From the NCBI RefSeq assembly GCF_001545075.1, contig NZ_FCOB02000018.1:62001-126000 (forward strand): 64,000 nt of DNA. Direction: 5' to 3'. Below are positions 24,198-33,048 of the stretch, piece by piece (position 1 is the stretch's first letter; every line of letters starts with the position of its first letter). Under the pieces are notes generated by a model. The model worked only from the letters and a program-made list of their open reading frames with translations, searched no databases and was not told the DNA's origin. Made by a program: the position numbers and the translations under genes. Origin of the DNA: Caballeronia ptereochthonis. Its GTDB lineage: Bacteria > Pseudomonadota > Gammaproteobacteria > Burkholderiales > Burkholderiaceae.

Positions 24198-25103
24198 ATG
24201 CAGGATCTCAACGACCTCTATCTCTTCGCCCAGGTGGTCGACCATCAGGGTTTCACCCCGGCCGGGCGGGCGCTCGGCATGCCCAAGTCGACGATCAGCC
24301 GGCGCATCGGGCTCCTGGAAGAGCGCCTCGGCGTGCGGCTCCTGCAACGATCGACGCGCCGGTTCGGGATCACCGAAATCGGCCAGATCTACTACGGCCA
24401 TTGCAAGGCCATGCTGATCGAAGCCGAGGCTGCTCAGCAATCCATTGACTTCAACCGCTCGGAACCGCAGGGCGTGGTGCGTCTGACGTGCCCCGTGGCG
24501 CTGCTTCACGCGCGCATTGGCGCCGTGCTGGCCGAGTTCATGGCTGAAACACCCCGCGTGACCGTCCATCTGGAAGCGACCAATCGCGTGGTCGACGTGA
24601 TTGCCGAGGGGATCGACGTCGCGATCCGGGTCCGGCCGCCGCCGTTGAAGGACAGCGATCTCGTGATGCGCATGCTGGGAGAGCGCAACTGGTGCCTCGT
24701 TGCGGCGCCGGCGCTCCTGCAACAGCACCGCGATCCGGCCGCGCCCGCGGATCTGGCCGAATTGCCGACTCTCGATTTCGGGCCGCCGTCGATCGAGCAC
24801 GTGTGGCACCTTGAAGGCCCCGATGGTCTGTCGGCCGCCGTTCGCCATGTGCCACGGTTCATCACCGACGACATGATCGCGCTGCGGCAGGCCGCTGTCG
24901 CCGGTGCGGGCGTCGCACAGTTGCCGGTCATGATGGTGACCGATGAACTCATGAAGGGCACCCTCGTCAGGCTCATGCCCGAGTGGCGTCCGAAGAGCGG
25001 CATCATTCACGCCGTTTTTCCTTCGCGGCGCGGACTGATGCCCTCCGTGCGAAAGCTGATCGATTTTCTTGCCGAGCGGTTGGGGCGGATCGACGAGGCA
25101 TAG
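24198..25103 (+). CDS. LysR-type transcriptional regulator
   Basis: A 301-residue LysR regulator with winged helix (VVDHQGFTPAGRALGMPKST) and effector domain; paralogue of the regulator at 17433. The gene is divergent from the intact pirin across a 127-base interval, which is the usual layout for LysR self- and target control. Confidence 0.85.
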   Translation: MQDLNDLYLFAQVVDHQGFTPAGRALGMPKSTISRRIGLLEERLGVRLLQRSTRRFGITEIGQIYYGHCKAMLIEAEAAQQSIDFNRSEPQGVVRLTCPVALLHARIGAVLAEFMAETPRVTVHLEATNRVVDVIAEGIDVAIRVRPPPLKDSDLVMRMLGERNWCLVAAPALLQQHRDPAAPADLAELPTLDFGPPSIEHVWHLEGPDGLSAAVRHVPRFITDDMIALRQAAVAGAGVAQLPVMMVTDELMKGTLVRLMPEWRPKSGIIHAVFPSRRGLMPSVRKLIDFLAERLGRIDEA

Positions 25104-25240
25104 AAAAAAGACGCTCAGGCCCGTCCCCGCGCCAAACGCTTGCGCGCCCCGCGCATTGCCATCGGGCGAAAAATCCCGTCGATCCGAGGAGCGTCATCGG
25201 CGCTGCGATGCCGGTCCAACATCTCGCCTTCCAAGGGTTA

Positions 25241-25264
25241 CTACGAATGTTCGAACATTCGTAG
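25241..25264. promoter_or_regulatory. Perfect 24-bp palindrome, GntR-regulon operator copy 1
   Basis: CTA-CGAATGTTCGAACATTCG-TAG is a perfect palindrome (18-bp core at 25244-25261), 81 bases before the ATG of the intradiol dioxygenase operon. The same core is repeated exactly at 31461-31478 and partly at 30392-30409, each next to genes of one catabolic cluster that contains a GntR/HutC regulator. Confidence 0.75.
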
Positions 25265-25344
25265 GAAGTCGTATCGTCCGGTCCATGGATGGGCATGAGC
25301 CATTGAACACGGAGCATGTCCAATAATCGATACATGGAGAAGCG

Positions 25345-26211
25345 ATGAGAAACATGACCGAAGCCGATCTGACAGAGGTAGTGCTGGAACGCTATGCGAG
25401 CACGCCTGATCCTCGCCTGCGTACCTTGCTCCATGCACTGATCCGTCATCTCCACGCGTTCGTGCGGGAGGTGCGGCTCACCGAGGATGAGTGGATGGCA
25501 GCCATCCGGTTTCTGACGCGCACGGGACAGATGTGCGATGACAAGCGCCAGGAGATGATTTTGCTATCCGATAACCTGGGTCTTTCCGCACTGGTCAACA
25601 TGGTCAGTGCGGGCGTGCCCGAAGGCGCAACCGAGTCCACGGTGATCGGGCCGTTCTATGTTCCCGATTCGCCGCAACGCGAATGGGGCGAGTCGGTGCT
25701 GCTGCGCGAAGGTGAAGATCCTGTGCTCGTGATTCACGGGCGGGTGCTCGGGCCGCAAGGTGAGCCGGTACCGGATGCGGTCATCGAAATCTGGCAAACG
25801 GACGCAAACGGCATGTATGACATACAAGACAGGTCGCAGCCGGAGAACAATCTGCGCGGCTGGTACCGAGCGCGCGAGGATGGCACGTTCCTGCTCAAGA
25901 CGATCCGTCCGACTTCCTATCCGATCCCGACGGACGGCACCGTCGGCGAGTTGCTGCACGCGAGTGCCCGGCATCCGTTTCGCCCTGCTCACATTCACGC
26001 GATGGTGTCCGCACCAGGCTATCGCCAACTGACGACGCATCTGTTTGACGCCGAGGATGCGTATCTGGATTCAGACGTGGTATTCGCAGTGAAGTCGTCG
26101 CTGATCCGAAAGTTCGAGCGCAACGAGTCCGCCGAAGCAGCCGCTCACTGGGGCGTGCGCGCGCCCTTCTGGGAGTTGAGCAACGACTTCGTGCTGAGCC
26201 GCAATGGGTGA
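25345..26211 (+). CDS. Intradiol ring-cleavage dioxygenase, hydroxyquinol 1,2-dioxygenase-like
   Basis: A 288-residue intradiol dioxygenase. Iron ligands are Tyr158 (NGMYD), Tyr192, His216 and His218 (PAHIH). The segment SYPIPTDGTVGELL is characteristic of hydroxyquinol dioxygenases, as opposed to catechol dioxygenases (compare catA in this window). The expected reaction is hydroxyquinol to maleylacetate, which fits the maleylacetate reductase at 35570. GGAGAAGCG precedes the ATG. First gene of an operon controlled by the palindrome at 25241. Confidence 0.87.
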   Translation: MRNMTEADLTEVVLERYASTPDPRLRTLLHALIRHLHAFVREVRLTEDEWMAAIRFLTRTGQMCDDKRQEMILLSDNLGLSALVNMVSAGVPEGATESTVIGPFYVPDSPQREWGESVLLREGEDPVLVIHGRVLGPQGEPVPDAVIEIWQTDANGMYDIQDRSQPENNLRGWYRAREDGTFLLKTIRPTSYPIPTDGTVGELLHASARHPFRPAHIHAMVSAPGYRQLTTHLFDAEDAYLDSDVVFAVKSSLIRKFERNESAEAAAHWGVRAPFWELSNDFVLSRNG

Positions 26212-26215
26212 GGCA

Positions 26216-26551
26216 ATGTACTTCCTCGTGTATGCAACCGATCGTCCCGCCGCCCATGCGCTTCGCGCGCGGACGAAGTCACGGCATAGCGCGCACCTCG
26301 ACGCGGGGTCGACCGATGTACGCGTCGTGCAGAGCGGTCCGTGGCTCGACTCGAACGGCGCGGAGGTCGGCTCGTTGCTCATCATCGAAGCCGATACCGC
26401 GCATGCGGCAGAAGCGTTCGTCAATGCCGATCCCTATGCGCAGGCCGGGATCTTCGAGCGGGTCGAGATTCATCCATGGCACTGGCGTCGCGGCAATCCG
26501 TTTCTCGTGCGCGATGTACCGGCAGCCGCAGATCGTCTCAAACAAGCCTGA
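26216..26551 (+). CDS. YciI-family small protein
   Basis: A 111-residue protein starting MYFLVYATDRP with the YCII-fold stretch SLLIIEADTAHAAEAFVNAD and a downstream PYAQAGIFERVEIHPW. Some relatives act as dehalogenases or lactone-processing enzymes in aromatic pathways. The ATG at 26216 has GGTGAGG just upstream; an ATG at 26204, overlapping the dioxygenase stop, is possible and adds four residues. Probably handles a product of the preceding dioxygenase. Confidence 0.78.
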   Translation: MYFLVYATDRPAAHALRARTKSRHSAHLDAGSTDVRVVQSGPWLDSNGAEVGSLLIIEADTAHAAEAFVNADPYAQAGIFERVEIHPWHWRRGNPFLVRDVPAAADRLKQA

Positions 26552-26565
26552 CGGAGCTGATTGTC

Positions 26566-27444
26566 ATGAACATCATGTGGATCGGCTACGGGAAGATGGG
26601 CGAGCCGATGGCTCGGCGCGTGTCGGACGCAGGACACACGTTGCTGGTGGTCGACGCGAGTATGGCTCGTCGCAATCTGGCGCGCGAGCAGGGATTCTCA
26701 GTCTCGGAACCCGAGCATGCCGATGCGGCTGCCGCAGATCTGATCGTCACGTCGTTGCCGAACGACGCCGCGGCACGACTCGTACTGACAGGTGACGTGG
26801 ACTTGCTGGCCAGAGCGCGTCCGGGCACGGTGCTCATCGAAACGAGCACGATCTCGGTGGGCGCGTCGTCGGCAATCGCAAAGGCGTGCGGCGAGCGCGA
26901 GGTCGGCTACGTGCGCGCGCCTGTGTCGGGATCGATCGCCGCAGCAGGCGACGGCACGCTCACATCCTTTATTTCCGGGCCCGCTCAGGCAAGAGCGCAG
27001 GCGCGGACGCTGGTCGAATGCTACGCATCGACGGTAATGGAGATCGGCGACGCGGAGCAGGCGCGGGTGATGAAGCTTGCGATCAACCTCATGGTTACCA
27101 CGATCGTGGCGAGTCTCGGCGAAGCATATGTCCTGTGTGTCAAAGGCGGCATTGCACCCGGAGCGGCGCTCGACGCCATCGGCGCAAGTGCGATCGGCTC
27201 GCCGCATCTGCGCTTCAAGGCAGCCGCGCTCGCGCAACGCGACTTCACGGCCGCATTCACGGTTGCTCAGATGCGCAAGGATCTTCAGTTGATTCTGGAC
27301 GGCGCGCGGGCGTATGGATCGCCCGTGTTCCTCGGTGCGGTGGTCGACCAGATCATGGCGGCTGCCGAGGCATCCGGTCATGGCGAGGAGGACTATCTGG
27401 CTTGCGTCAAGGTCATCGAGGACATGGCGGCAACTGCCGCCTGA
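26566..27444 (+). CDS. NAD(P)-dependent beta-hydroxyacid dehydrogenase (3-hydroxyisobutyrate dehydrogenase family)
   Basis: A 292-residue dehydrogenase with N-terminal dinucleotide motif WIGYGKMGEPMARRV, the substrate-binding APVSGSIAAA segment around residue 120 and catalytic Lys in VMKLAINLM near 170. The family oxidises 3-hydroxy acids or reduces semialdehydes (tartronate, glyoxylate). It is the third gene of the intradiol dioxygenase operon; its substrate is not evident. Start at 26566 (MNIMWIGYG). Confidence 0.83.
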   Translation: MNIMWIGYGKMGEPMARRVSDAGHTLLVVDASMARRNLAREQGFSVSEPEHADAAAADLIVTSLPNDAAARLVLTGDVDLLARARPGTVLIETSTISVGASSAIAKACGEREVGYVRAPVSGSIAAAGDGTLTSFISGPAQARAQARTLVECYASTVMEIGDAEQARVMKLAINLMVTTIVASLGEAYVLCVKGGIAPGAALDAIGASAIGSPHLRFKAAALAQRDFTAAFTVAQMRKDLQLILDGARAYGSPVFLGAVVDQIMAAAEASGHGEEDYLACVKVIEDMAATAA

Positions 27445-27508
27445 GCGATTGGCGTAACGCTTCGGATCGCACTGAGGGCGATTCAATCAAACACCGAGGG
27501 ATGAAACC

Positions 27509-27898
27509 ATGAACGACGAACGCCATGACCCGGAGATCATCCGGCAGCTCGAGGATGCGCGTTACGAGGCAATGCTGGGCAAGGATACCGGAGCGCTCAT
27601 GCGTCTTCTCGACGAGCGACTGATCTACATGCATTCGAGCGGCGTGACCGATACCAGGGGGAGCTACCTGGACGGGCTTCGTTCGGGCCTATGGAACTAC
27701 CGGCAAATCGGGCGAAGCGACGTCCGCATCGAGGTCCAGGGCGACGTAGCACTGGTGTTCGGAAAGCTGGCTATCCAGTTGATGTCGAATGACAGCCTCA
27801 AGTCGTTCGAAACACGCGCCCTGGCCGTCTGGTATCGCAGGCAGGACAGGTGGCAATTGATCGCGGTGCACTCCGGAGCGTTGTCCGCTGCGCCATAA
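27509..27898 (+). CDS. NTF2-like (SnoaL/DUF4440) small protein
   Basis: A 129-residue cystatin-like alpha+beta protein (ARYEAMLGKDTGALMRLLDE; TRALAVWYRRQDRWQLIAVH). This fold supplies isomerases, dehydratases and small hydrolases in aromatic and polyketide pathways. GAGGGATG-type ribosome binding site. It sits between the dehydrogenase and the amidohydrolase in the same direction. Function not assignable. Confidence 0.75.
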   Translation: MNDERHDPEIIRQLEDARYEAMLGKDTGALMRLLDERLIYMHSSGVTDTRGSYLDGLRSGLWNYRQIGRSDVRIEVQGDVALVFGKLAIQLMSNDSLKSFETRALAVWYRRQDRWQLIAVHSGALSAAP

Positions 27899-28017
27899 CT
27901 TGCCGCCGCCTGCCGGGAGATCGGCTAACTCATGCGCCAGAGGATTTGTATTCCGTCGGACTGCGTGTGAGTTGGCTCGTACCGGTCTGGACCCTGAGCG
28001 ACCTATGGAGAATTTTG

Positions 28018-29391
28018 ATGGCACATCGAACCTTGATCCGCAATTCGAGCATCATCAGTGTGGACCCGGCAATCGGCAATCTCGACAAGGGCGACGTTCT
28101 GATCGAAGGAAAGCATATCCGCGCGGTCGGACGCAGCCTCGATGCATGCGACGCGCAGGTCGTCGATGGCACCGGCACGATTCTGATGCCAGGCATGATC
28201 GACACGCATCGCCACATCTGGCAGACCACGCTGCGCAATATCGCCGCAGACTGGACGCTCGACCAGTACTTCGCCGGAGTTCGCGGGCAACTTGGCGAGC
28301 ACTTTCGCGCAGAGGACATCTATATTGCAAATCTGGCAGGTGCGTATGAGGCGCTGAACGGCGGCGTGACCACGGTGCTCGACTGGTCGCACAACATGAA
28401 CACCCCGGCGCATACCGATGCCGCCGTCGAGGCATTGAAGGCATCGCACGGTCGTTTTGTGATGTGTTATGGCAACTCGAATGAAGAGTGGCTGCCGGTA
28501 AGTAGTCTGCCGACATCTCAAGACGTACGGCGCGTGAAGCTGCAGCATTTTTCGTCGTCCGACGATCTCGTGCAACTTGGCATGGCGCTGCGTGGCCCGC
28601 AATACGCGACAAAGGAGGTTACACGCGACGACTGGGCGCTCGCGCGCGACCTTGATGCACTGATCTCCGTGCACGTCGGCGACGGCGCATGGGGTAAGGG
28701 GCGGCCCGTCGAGTGGCTGATGCAGAACGGTCTGCTCGGTAACGACGTGATCTGCTCGCACTGCAACTCGCTCTCCGACGACGAGTTCGAAATGATGGCC
28801 GGCTCGGGCTGCTCGGCGTCGATGACTCCGGAGATCGAACTGCAGATGGGGCACGGCTGGCCGGTGACGGGGCGACTCCTGAAGGTTGGGATGAAACCCA
28901 CGCTCGGCATCGATATCGCGACTTGCAACAGCGGCCATCTTTTCCAGACCATGCGCACCGTGCTGCTCGTCGAGCGCGCGTGGGCGCATGACCGCGCGGA
29001 CCGCACGGGCACGACGGTGGAGCGTCTGCCCGTCGATACGCAAGACGCAATCGAATTCGCGACGATCAATGGGGCGAAGGCACTGCGTCTCGACCACCGG
29101 ATCGGCTCGATCACGCCGGGAAAGGAAGCGGATATCGTCATGATCCGCGCCGACAACCTCGAGATGGTGCCGCTGAACGACCCGGTGGGCGCGGTCGTGC
29201 TGGCCGGCCATCCGGGGCTGGTCGATTCGGTCTGGGTAGCGGGACGCGCGGTAAAGCGCCACGGGAAACTCGTTGACGTCGATGTGCCGCGCGTGCTTGG
29301 CGAACTCAGCCTCTCGCGCGACCATGTACTGTCCAAAGCAGGCGTGGCGCCCGGGGAGCGCTTCGTCCCGGCCCCCTACGAGGCACGTTGA
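28018..29391 (+). CDS. Amidohydrolase-superfamily protein (AtzB/TrzN/SsnA-like)
   Basis: A 457-residue metal-dependent hydrolase. His64 and His66 (MIDTHRHIWQ) form the first metal motif; further candidates are HVGDGAW, CSHCNSLSD and the Asp in GIDIATCNSG. The family includes deaminases and dechlorinases of triazines and purines, and imidazolonepropionase relatives. GGAG lies eight bases before the ATG at 28018. Last intact gene of the run; an aminohydrolase or dehalogenase step on the pathway substrate is plausible. Confidence 0.82.
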   Translation: MAHRTLIRNSSIISVDPAIGNLDKGDVLIEGKHIRAVGRSLDACDAQVVDGTGTILMPGMIDTHRHIWQTTLRNIAADWTLDQYFAGVRGQLGEHFRAEDIYIANLAGAYEALNGGVTTVLDWSHNMNTPAHTDAAVEALKASHGRFVMCYGNSNEEWLPVSSLPTSQDVRRVKLQHFSSSDDLVQLGMALRGPQYATKEVTRDDWALARDLDALISVHVGDGAWGKGRPVEWLMQNGLLGNDVICSHCNSLSDDEFEMMAGSGCSASMTPEIELQMGHGWPVTGRLLKVGMKPTLGIDIATCNSGHLFQTMRTVLLVERAWAHDRADRTGTTVERLPVDTQDAIEFATINGAKALRLDHRIGSITPGKEADIVMIRADNLEMVPLNDPVGAVVLAGHPGLVDSVWVAGRAVKRHGKLVDVDVPRVLGELSLSRDHVLSKAGVAPGERFVPAPYEAR

Positions 29392-29437
29392 AACCCAACC
29401 GGCCGACAGGGAATGCGCAACTGTCGGGGGAGGGCAA

Positions 29438-29518
29438 TTGCAGACCGACTATCTGGTCGTGGGCGGCGGCAGCACGGGCGCGGCCGCGGGTTGTGCTGCT
29501 CGAAGCCGGCAGTGACAC
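29438..29518 (+). pseudogene. Scar of a GMC-family FAD oxidoreductase
   Basis: A TTG at 29438 with a GGGAGGGC ribosome binding site starts QTDYLVVGGGSTGAAA, the FAD-binding N-terminus of choline-dehydrogenase-like enzymes. In the next frame the sequence jumps directly to RVVLLEAGSDT, normally some 20 residues further on. So a short internal deletion has shifted the frame, and everything after the second motif is gone; the GntR gene ends 26 bases later. Confidence 0.6.
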
Positions 29519-29543
29519 GCAGGCCGCGCGAAGCGGCCGATCG

Positions 29544-30335
29544 TCATCCGCCGCTCTGGGTCAACTGAAAGGACATCGAGTAACTAAACCGGCTCGCCGG
29601 ATGAATGCCGGTCGTGACCTCGATCACCTTGTCGCGCACGAAGTAGCTCCGAACGATGCGCAGTCCGGCAGAGCCTTGCTTCACCTGAAGCACATCTGCC
29701 TGACATCCTTCGATCAACAGCCCCTGAATCTGCTGCTCGACGCGCGTGACCTTGATTCCGTGCTGTTCCTCGATCATGGTGTACACGGGCTTGTCGAGCG
29801 TCTTGGATAGCCCGGTCAGTCGGCTGTAGGCAGAATCCACATAGATGTCCACCAGTGCGATCGGTTCCTTGGCGGCTTCGCCGCCATAGCGCACGCCTTC
29901 GAGATGCAGCCATTTGCTGCCCGGGGCGCAGCGCAGGAGTTGGGTCAGGGACGCGTCCGCTTCCATCGTCCGGCGCGTATTCACCCGTAGACGCGTGCCT
30001 TTGGCATAAAGAGCAAGGTCAGACAGAGAGTCCATCGACTGGACATAGCGCGTCTGAGGGCGATCAGCCATTACTGTCGTCCCCACTCCTGCCTGACGGG
30101 TGATGAGACCAAGGGCGCACAGTTTCTGGATCGCCTGGCGCACGGCATAGCGGCTCAAGCCCCATTTGGCGCACAACTCCGCCTCGGTCGGCAGCATATC
30201 TCCGACCGCAAAGCGGCCGTCGCGTATGTCCTGCATGAGTGAGCGAGCAAGATCGAGGTGGCGCGGCTGTGGCGCGTCGAGCATCAGCGATTCGCGGTCG
30301 TCCTGGAAGGTCGGCATGGAGCGGGTTCCCGACAA
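29544..30335 (-). CDS. GntR-family regulator, HutC subfamily
   Basis: A 263-residue regulator: winged helix (LPTEAELCAKWGLSRYAVRQ, residues ~48-67) and a C-terminal UTRA ligand-binding domain (TRVEQQIQGLLIEGCQADVL). The start used is a TTG at 30335, preceded by AGGAAGG seven bases upstream; an ATG at 30317 with a weak signal is the alternative. A partial copy of the cluster palindrome lies 57 bases upstream, suggesting autoregulation. It is the only regulator between 25.2 and 39.8 kb and is the likely owner of the palindrome. Confidence 0.86.
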   Translation of the reverse strand: MSGTRSMPTFQDDRESLMLDAPQPRHLDLARSLMQDIRDGRFAVGDMLPTEAELCAKWGLSRYAVRQAIQKLCALGLITRQAGVGTTVMADRPQTRYVQSMDSLSDLALYAKGTRLRVNTRRTMEADASLTQLLRCAPGSKWLHLEGVRYGGEAAKEPIALVDIYVDSAYSRLTGLSKTLDKPVYTMIEEQHGIKVTRVEQQIQGLLIEGCQADVLQVKQGSAGLRIVRSYFVRDKVIEVTTGIHPASRFSYSMSFQLTQSGG

Positions 30336-30391
30336 TGAACGGCCTTCCTGGCCGTGACCCGACCAGTATAGCAGCAGCCTTCGCCTAAATC

Positions 30392-30409
30392 CGAATGTTC
30401 GAATCTTAC
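30392..30409. promoter_or_regulatory. Degenerate GntR-regulon operator copy 2 (before the regulator gene)
   Basis: CGAATGTTCGAA is identical to the first 12 bases of the palindromes at 25244 and 31461; the right arm is altered (14 of 18 bases match overall). A weaker site ahead of the regulator itself is a common autoregulatory design. Confidence 0.6.
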
Positions 30410-30469
30410 TCCCGGAGAGGCAGGACTTGGCCTATCGCGCCAGTTGCCTCAACGGGCGGAGAACATTCT

Positions 30470-31150
30470 TCAGGCGCGCGCCGAGTCCAGCTGTTCGCCA
30501 TTTCTCACGATGTCTTGCGCCTTGGCATAGCTTTCGATGAGCAGCCGGTATGGAGGAAAGATCAGCCCGTAAACGTCCGCCCATTGCTGCGCGTCGGGCC
30601 GGTGCCAGGTCTGCTGCAATTCTGAAGCGACCGAGGCCGTGTCCATCGGCACGACGCCTGCCTGAACCACGCGAGCCAGGGTAATTTCCTGGGCCATTTT
30701 CGAATACGTTCCCGAGGCGTCGACCACGGCGAAGACCTTGAACCCGTCGTGAACGGCGGATATCGCGGGGAATGCCATGCACACGCTGGTGATCGTGCCC
30801 GCGATGATCAGCGTCTTGCGGCCGGTCGCCTTGACGGCCTCAACGAATTCCGGGTTATCCCAAGCGTTGATCTGGCCTTTGCGAGCGACATACTTCGCAT
30901 GAGGCGCGGTCTCATGGATCTCAGGAATCAGCGGGCCGTTCGGACCCTGCGGCACTGATGCCGTGGTGATCACGGGGATGTTGCACAAAGTAGCGATCCT
31001 TGCGAGCGCGATCGCGTGATTACGCAGAACCGTTGCCTCCATATCCTTGACGGTCTGAAACAGCCCGCTCTGGTGATCGATCAGCAGCATCGCGGCATCG
31101 TTGGGATCGATGACGGGGCGCTGTCCCTTGAAGTTTGCTGGTGCGGTCAT
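30470..31150 (-). CDS. Isochorismatase-family hydrolase (YcaC-like)
   Basis: A 226-residue cysteine hydrolase. Catalytic residues are Asp25 (MLLIDHQ), Lys91 (ARKGQINAW) and Cys124 (ITSVCMAFPA). Different subfamily from the hydrolase at 16565, whose lysine position is arginine. Same direction as the GntR gene and divergent from the AMP-ligase operon; the operator at 31461 lies in the shared control region. Substrate unknown, probably an amide or carbamate. Confidence 0.83.
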   Translation of the reverse strand: MTAPANFKGQRPVIDPNDAAMLLIDHQSGLFQTVKDMEATVLRNHAIALARIATLCNIPVITTASVPQGPNGPLIPEIHETAPHAKYVARKGQINAWDNPEFVEAVKATGRKTLIIAGTITSVCMAFPAISAVHDGFKVFAVVDASGTYSKMAQEITLARVVQAGVVPMDTASVASELQQTWHRPDAQQWADVYGLIFPPYRLLIESYAKAQDIVRNGEQLDSARA

Positions 31151-31548
31151 CGCAGGTTTCTCTCCTGAAAAACGCGGTCTACAAGTCGGGCTTCGTCACC
31201 GTGCGCATGAGCACCAGGGCTTTGAGATGGTGACTACGGCCGCAGTAATTTCGAACGAACGCGAAAAGGGTAGGGGATGCCCGGCGGCGAAGGAAGGCAG
31301 CGAGGACTGTCCTCAGCGTCTCATTTATGGAACGAGCTTTTCGACGATGATGACCTCGGGCCGTGCTTGAATGGACGTCCGACGGCCCTTTCACCGTCGC
31401 TCCCCAAGACGACCCGCCCACACGATTTGAGCATTGAGCATCGTCGACGTAGGGAAACTCCGAATGTTCGAACATTCGAACGAACAATAAATTTGGATGC
31501 AACGAGGCGGTAATGACGCCCGTACCTTCTGACTCTGGAGAACCCCGC
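31151..31548. other. Divergent control region between the hydrolase and ligase genes
   Basis: This 398-base interval holds no recognisable gene. Its informative element is the operator palindrome at 31461-31478. The 50 bases around it are relatively AT-rich (AACAATAAATTTGG at 31484-31497), as expected for a promoter. I could not define -35/-10 boxes with confidence. Confidence 0.5.
31461..31478. promoter_or_regulatory. Perfect 18-bp palindrome, GntR-regulon operator copy 3
   Basis: CGAATGTTCGAACATTCG, identical to the core of the palindrome at 25244-25261, 71 bases before the ligase ATG at 31549. A further half site (TTCGAAC) continues to its right. Confidence 0.75.
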
Positions 31549-33048
31549 ATGTATCCGATTGATTTTCTCTGGCGTGCTGTACAGCGCCATCCATATCGGA
31601 CGGCAGTCGTGAGTCCAGCCGGCTCTCTGACGTTCACCGCACTTGCCACCGAGGTCCTGCGACGCGCCCGTGCCCTGGTCACGCTCGACCCGCAGCCGCG
31701 CAGCCGCGTCTGTATCGGTGCGGCGAACTCGGTTGATCATTTGCTGACCCTGCTGGCCGTTCTGGCCGCGGGCAAGGTGTGGGTGCCTTTGAACCCTCGC
31801 AATGGCGATCCCGAATTGCAGCGCATCGTCGAGTTCGTGGAGCCGTCGCTGGTGCTTGCTGACGACGCAATGTTCGACCGGCTCAACGGCGTGGCGACGC
31901 CGGTGCGCAGGCTCGGCGAACTGGCCAGTTGTTCACGCGATGTCTCGTCCGTTGCGTTCGGACCGTATGCACCGGGAACAGTGAGCCTGGAGGATGCACA
32001 GGCGATCAAGTTCACCGGCGGTTCGACAGGGCAGCCGAAAGGCGTCATTCAACCGTTGCGTGCGTGGAATACGAACATTGCGACGCAGATCCACGAACTG
32101 GGTCTGACTCCCGCGGACCGCTACCTGGTCGCCGCGCCGATCACGCACGGCACATCGACCTATATGCTTCCGCTGCTGGGCGCCGGCGGGGCACTGATCT
32201 TTCCGGAGCATACAAAGCCGGCCGGCCTGCTGGACGCAGCCAGCGAGCATGGCGCGACGGTCTTTTTCGCCCCGCCGACCCTGATTCTCGCCCTCGTCGA
32301 GGAACAGCGCCGTTCGCCGCGCGAGTTGCGTGCGCTTCGCTACCTGGTGTATGGCGGCGCCCCGATGCGGCCTGAACAGATTCGCGACGCACAGTCCGTG
32401 TTTGGCCCGGTGGTCTGTACATCCTTCGGACAGACCGAGGCGCCGCAAATCATCACATTCCTGCCGCCGGCGGAAATGACCGGTGAGTATCTGACGTCGG
32501 TCGGCAGGCCCACGCTCCTGACGCGAGTGGCGATCCTCGACAATGAAGGCTATCCACTACGGCCAGGCGAAGAGGGCGAGATTGCGGTGCGCGGCGGCCT
32601 TGTCATGAGCGGCTATCTGAATGCCGAAGAAGAGACACGCAAGACACTGGTGGACGGCTGGTTGCGCACGGGTGACGCAGGCGTCTTCGATGAGCGGGGC
32701 TATCTGTTTCTGCGCGATCGAATCCGCGACGTGATCATCACGGGCGGCTTCAACGTCTATCCCGGCGACGTCGAAGTCGTGCTGTCAAACCATCCCGCGG
32801 TGGCGGAGTGCTCGGTGGTCGGCGTCCCTGACGCGAAGTGGGGGGAAGCGGTGCACGCGGCGGTGCAGTTGCGCCCGGGCATGAAGGTGAATTCCGACGA
32901 GCTGATTGCCCTTGTCAAACATGAGCTGGGGTCGGTGAAGACGCCCAAGCACATTCACTTGTTTGAATCACTCCCGCGCAACGCGGTCGGGAAAATTACG
33001 AAGCCAGCGGTGCGAGAAGCAATCCTGGACCAATGGAGCCACTCATGA
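31549..33048 (+). CDS. AMP-dependent acyl-CoA synthetase/ligase
   Basis: A 499-residue adenylate-forming enzyme: P-loop KFTGGSTGQPKG near residue 155, TSFGQTEA near 300, the hinge motif GWLRTGDAG, FNVYPGDVE and the catalytic lysine in NAVGKITKP near the C-terminus. It activates a carboxylic acid as its CoA ester. I chose the ATG at 31549 (MYPIDFLWRA, GGAG upstream); an ATG at 31513 would add 12 residues. Coupled by ATGA to the citryl-CoA-lyase-like gene. Confidence 0.86.
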   Translation: MYPIDFLWRAVQRHPYRTAVVSPAGSLTFTALATEVLRRARALVTLDPQPRSRVCIGAANSVDHLLTLLAVLAAGKVWVPLNPRNGDPELQRIVEFVEPSLVLADDAMFDRLNGVATPVRRLGELASCSRDVSSVAFGPYAPGTVSLEDAQAIKFTGGSTGQPKGVIQPLRAWNTNIATQIHELGLTPADRYLVAAPITHGTSTYMLPLLGAGGALIFPEHTKPAGLLDAASEHGATVFFAPPTLILALVEEQRRSPRELRALRYLVYGGAPMRPEQIRDAQSVFGPVVCTSFGQTEAPQIITFLPPAEMTGEYLTSVGRPTLLTRVAILDNEGYPLRPGEEGEIAVRGGLVMSGYLNAEEETRKTLVDGWLRTGDAGVFDERGYLFLRDRIRDVIITGGFNVYPGDVEVVLSNHPAVAECSVVGVPDAKWGEAVHAAVQLRPGMKVNSDELIALVKHELGSVKTPKHIHLFESLPRNAVGKITKPAVREAILDQWSHS

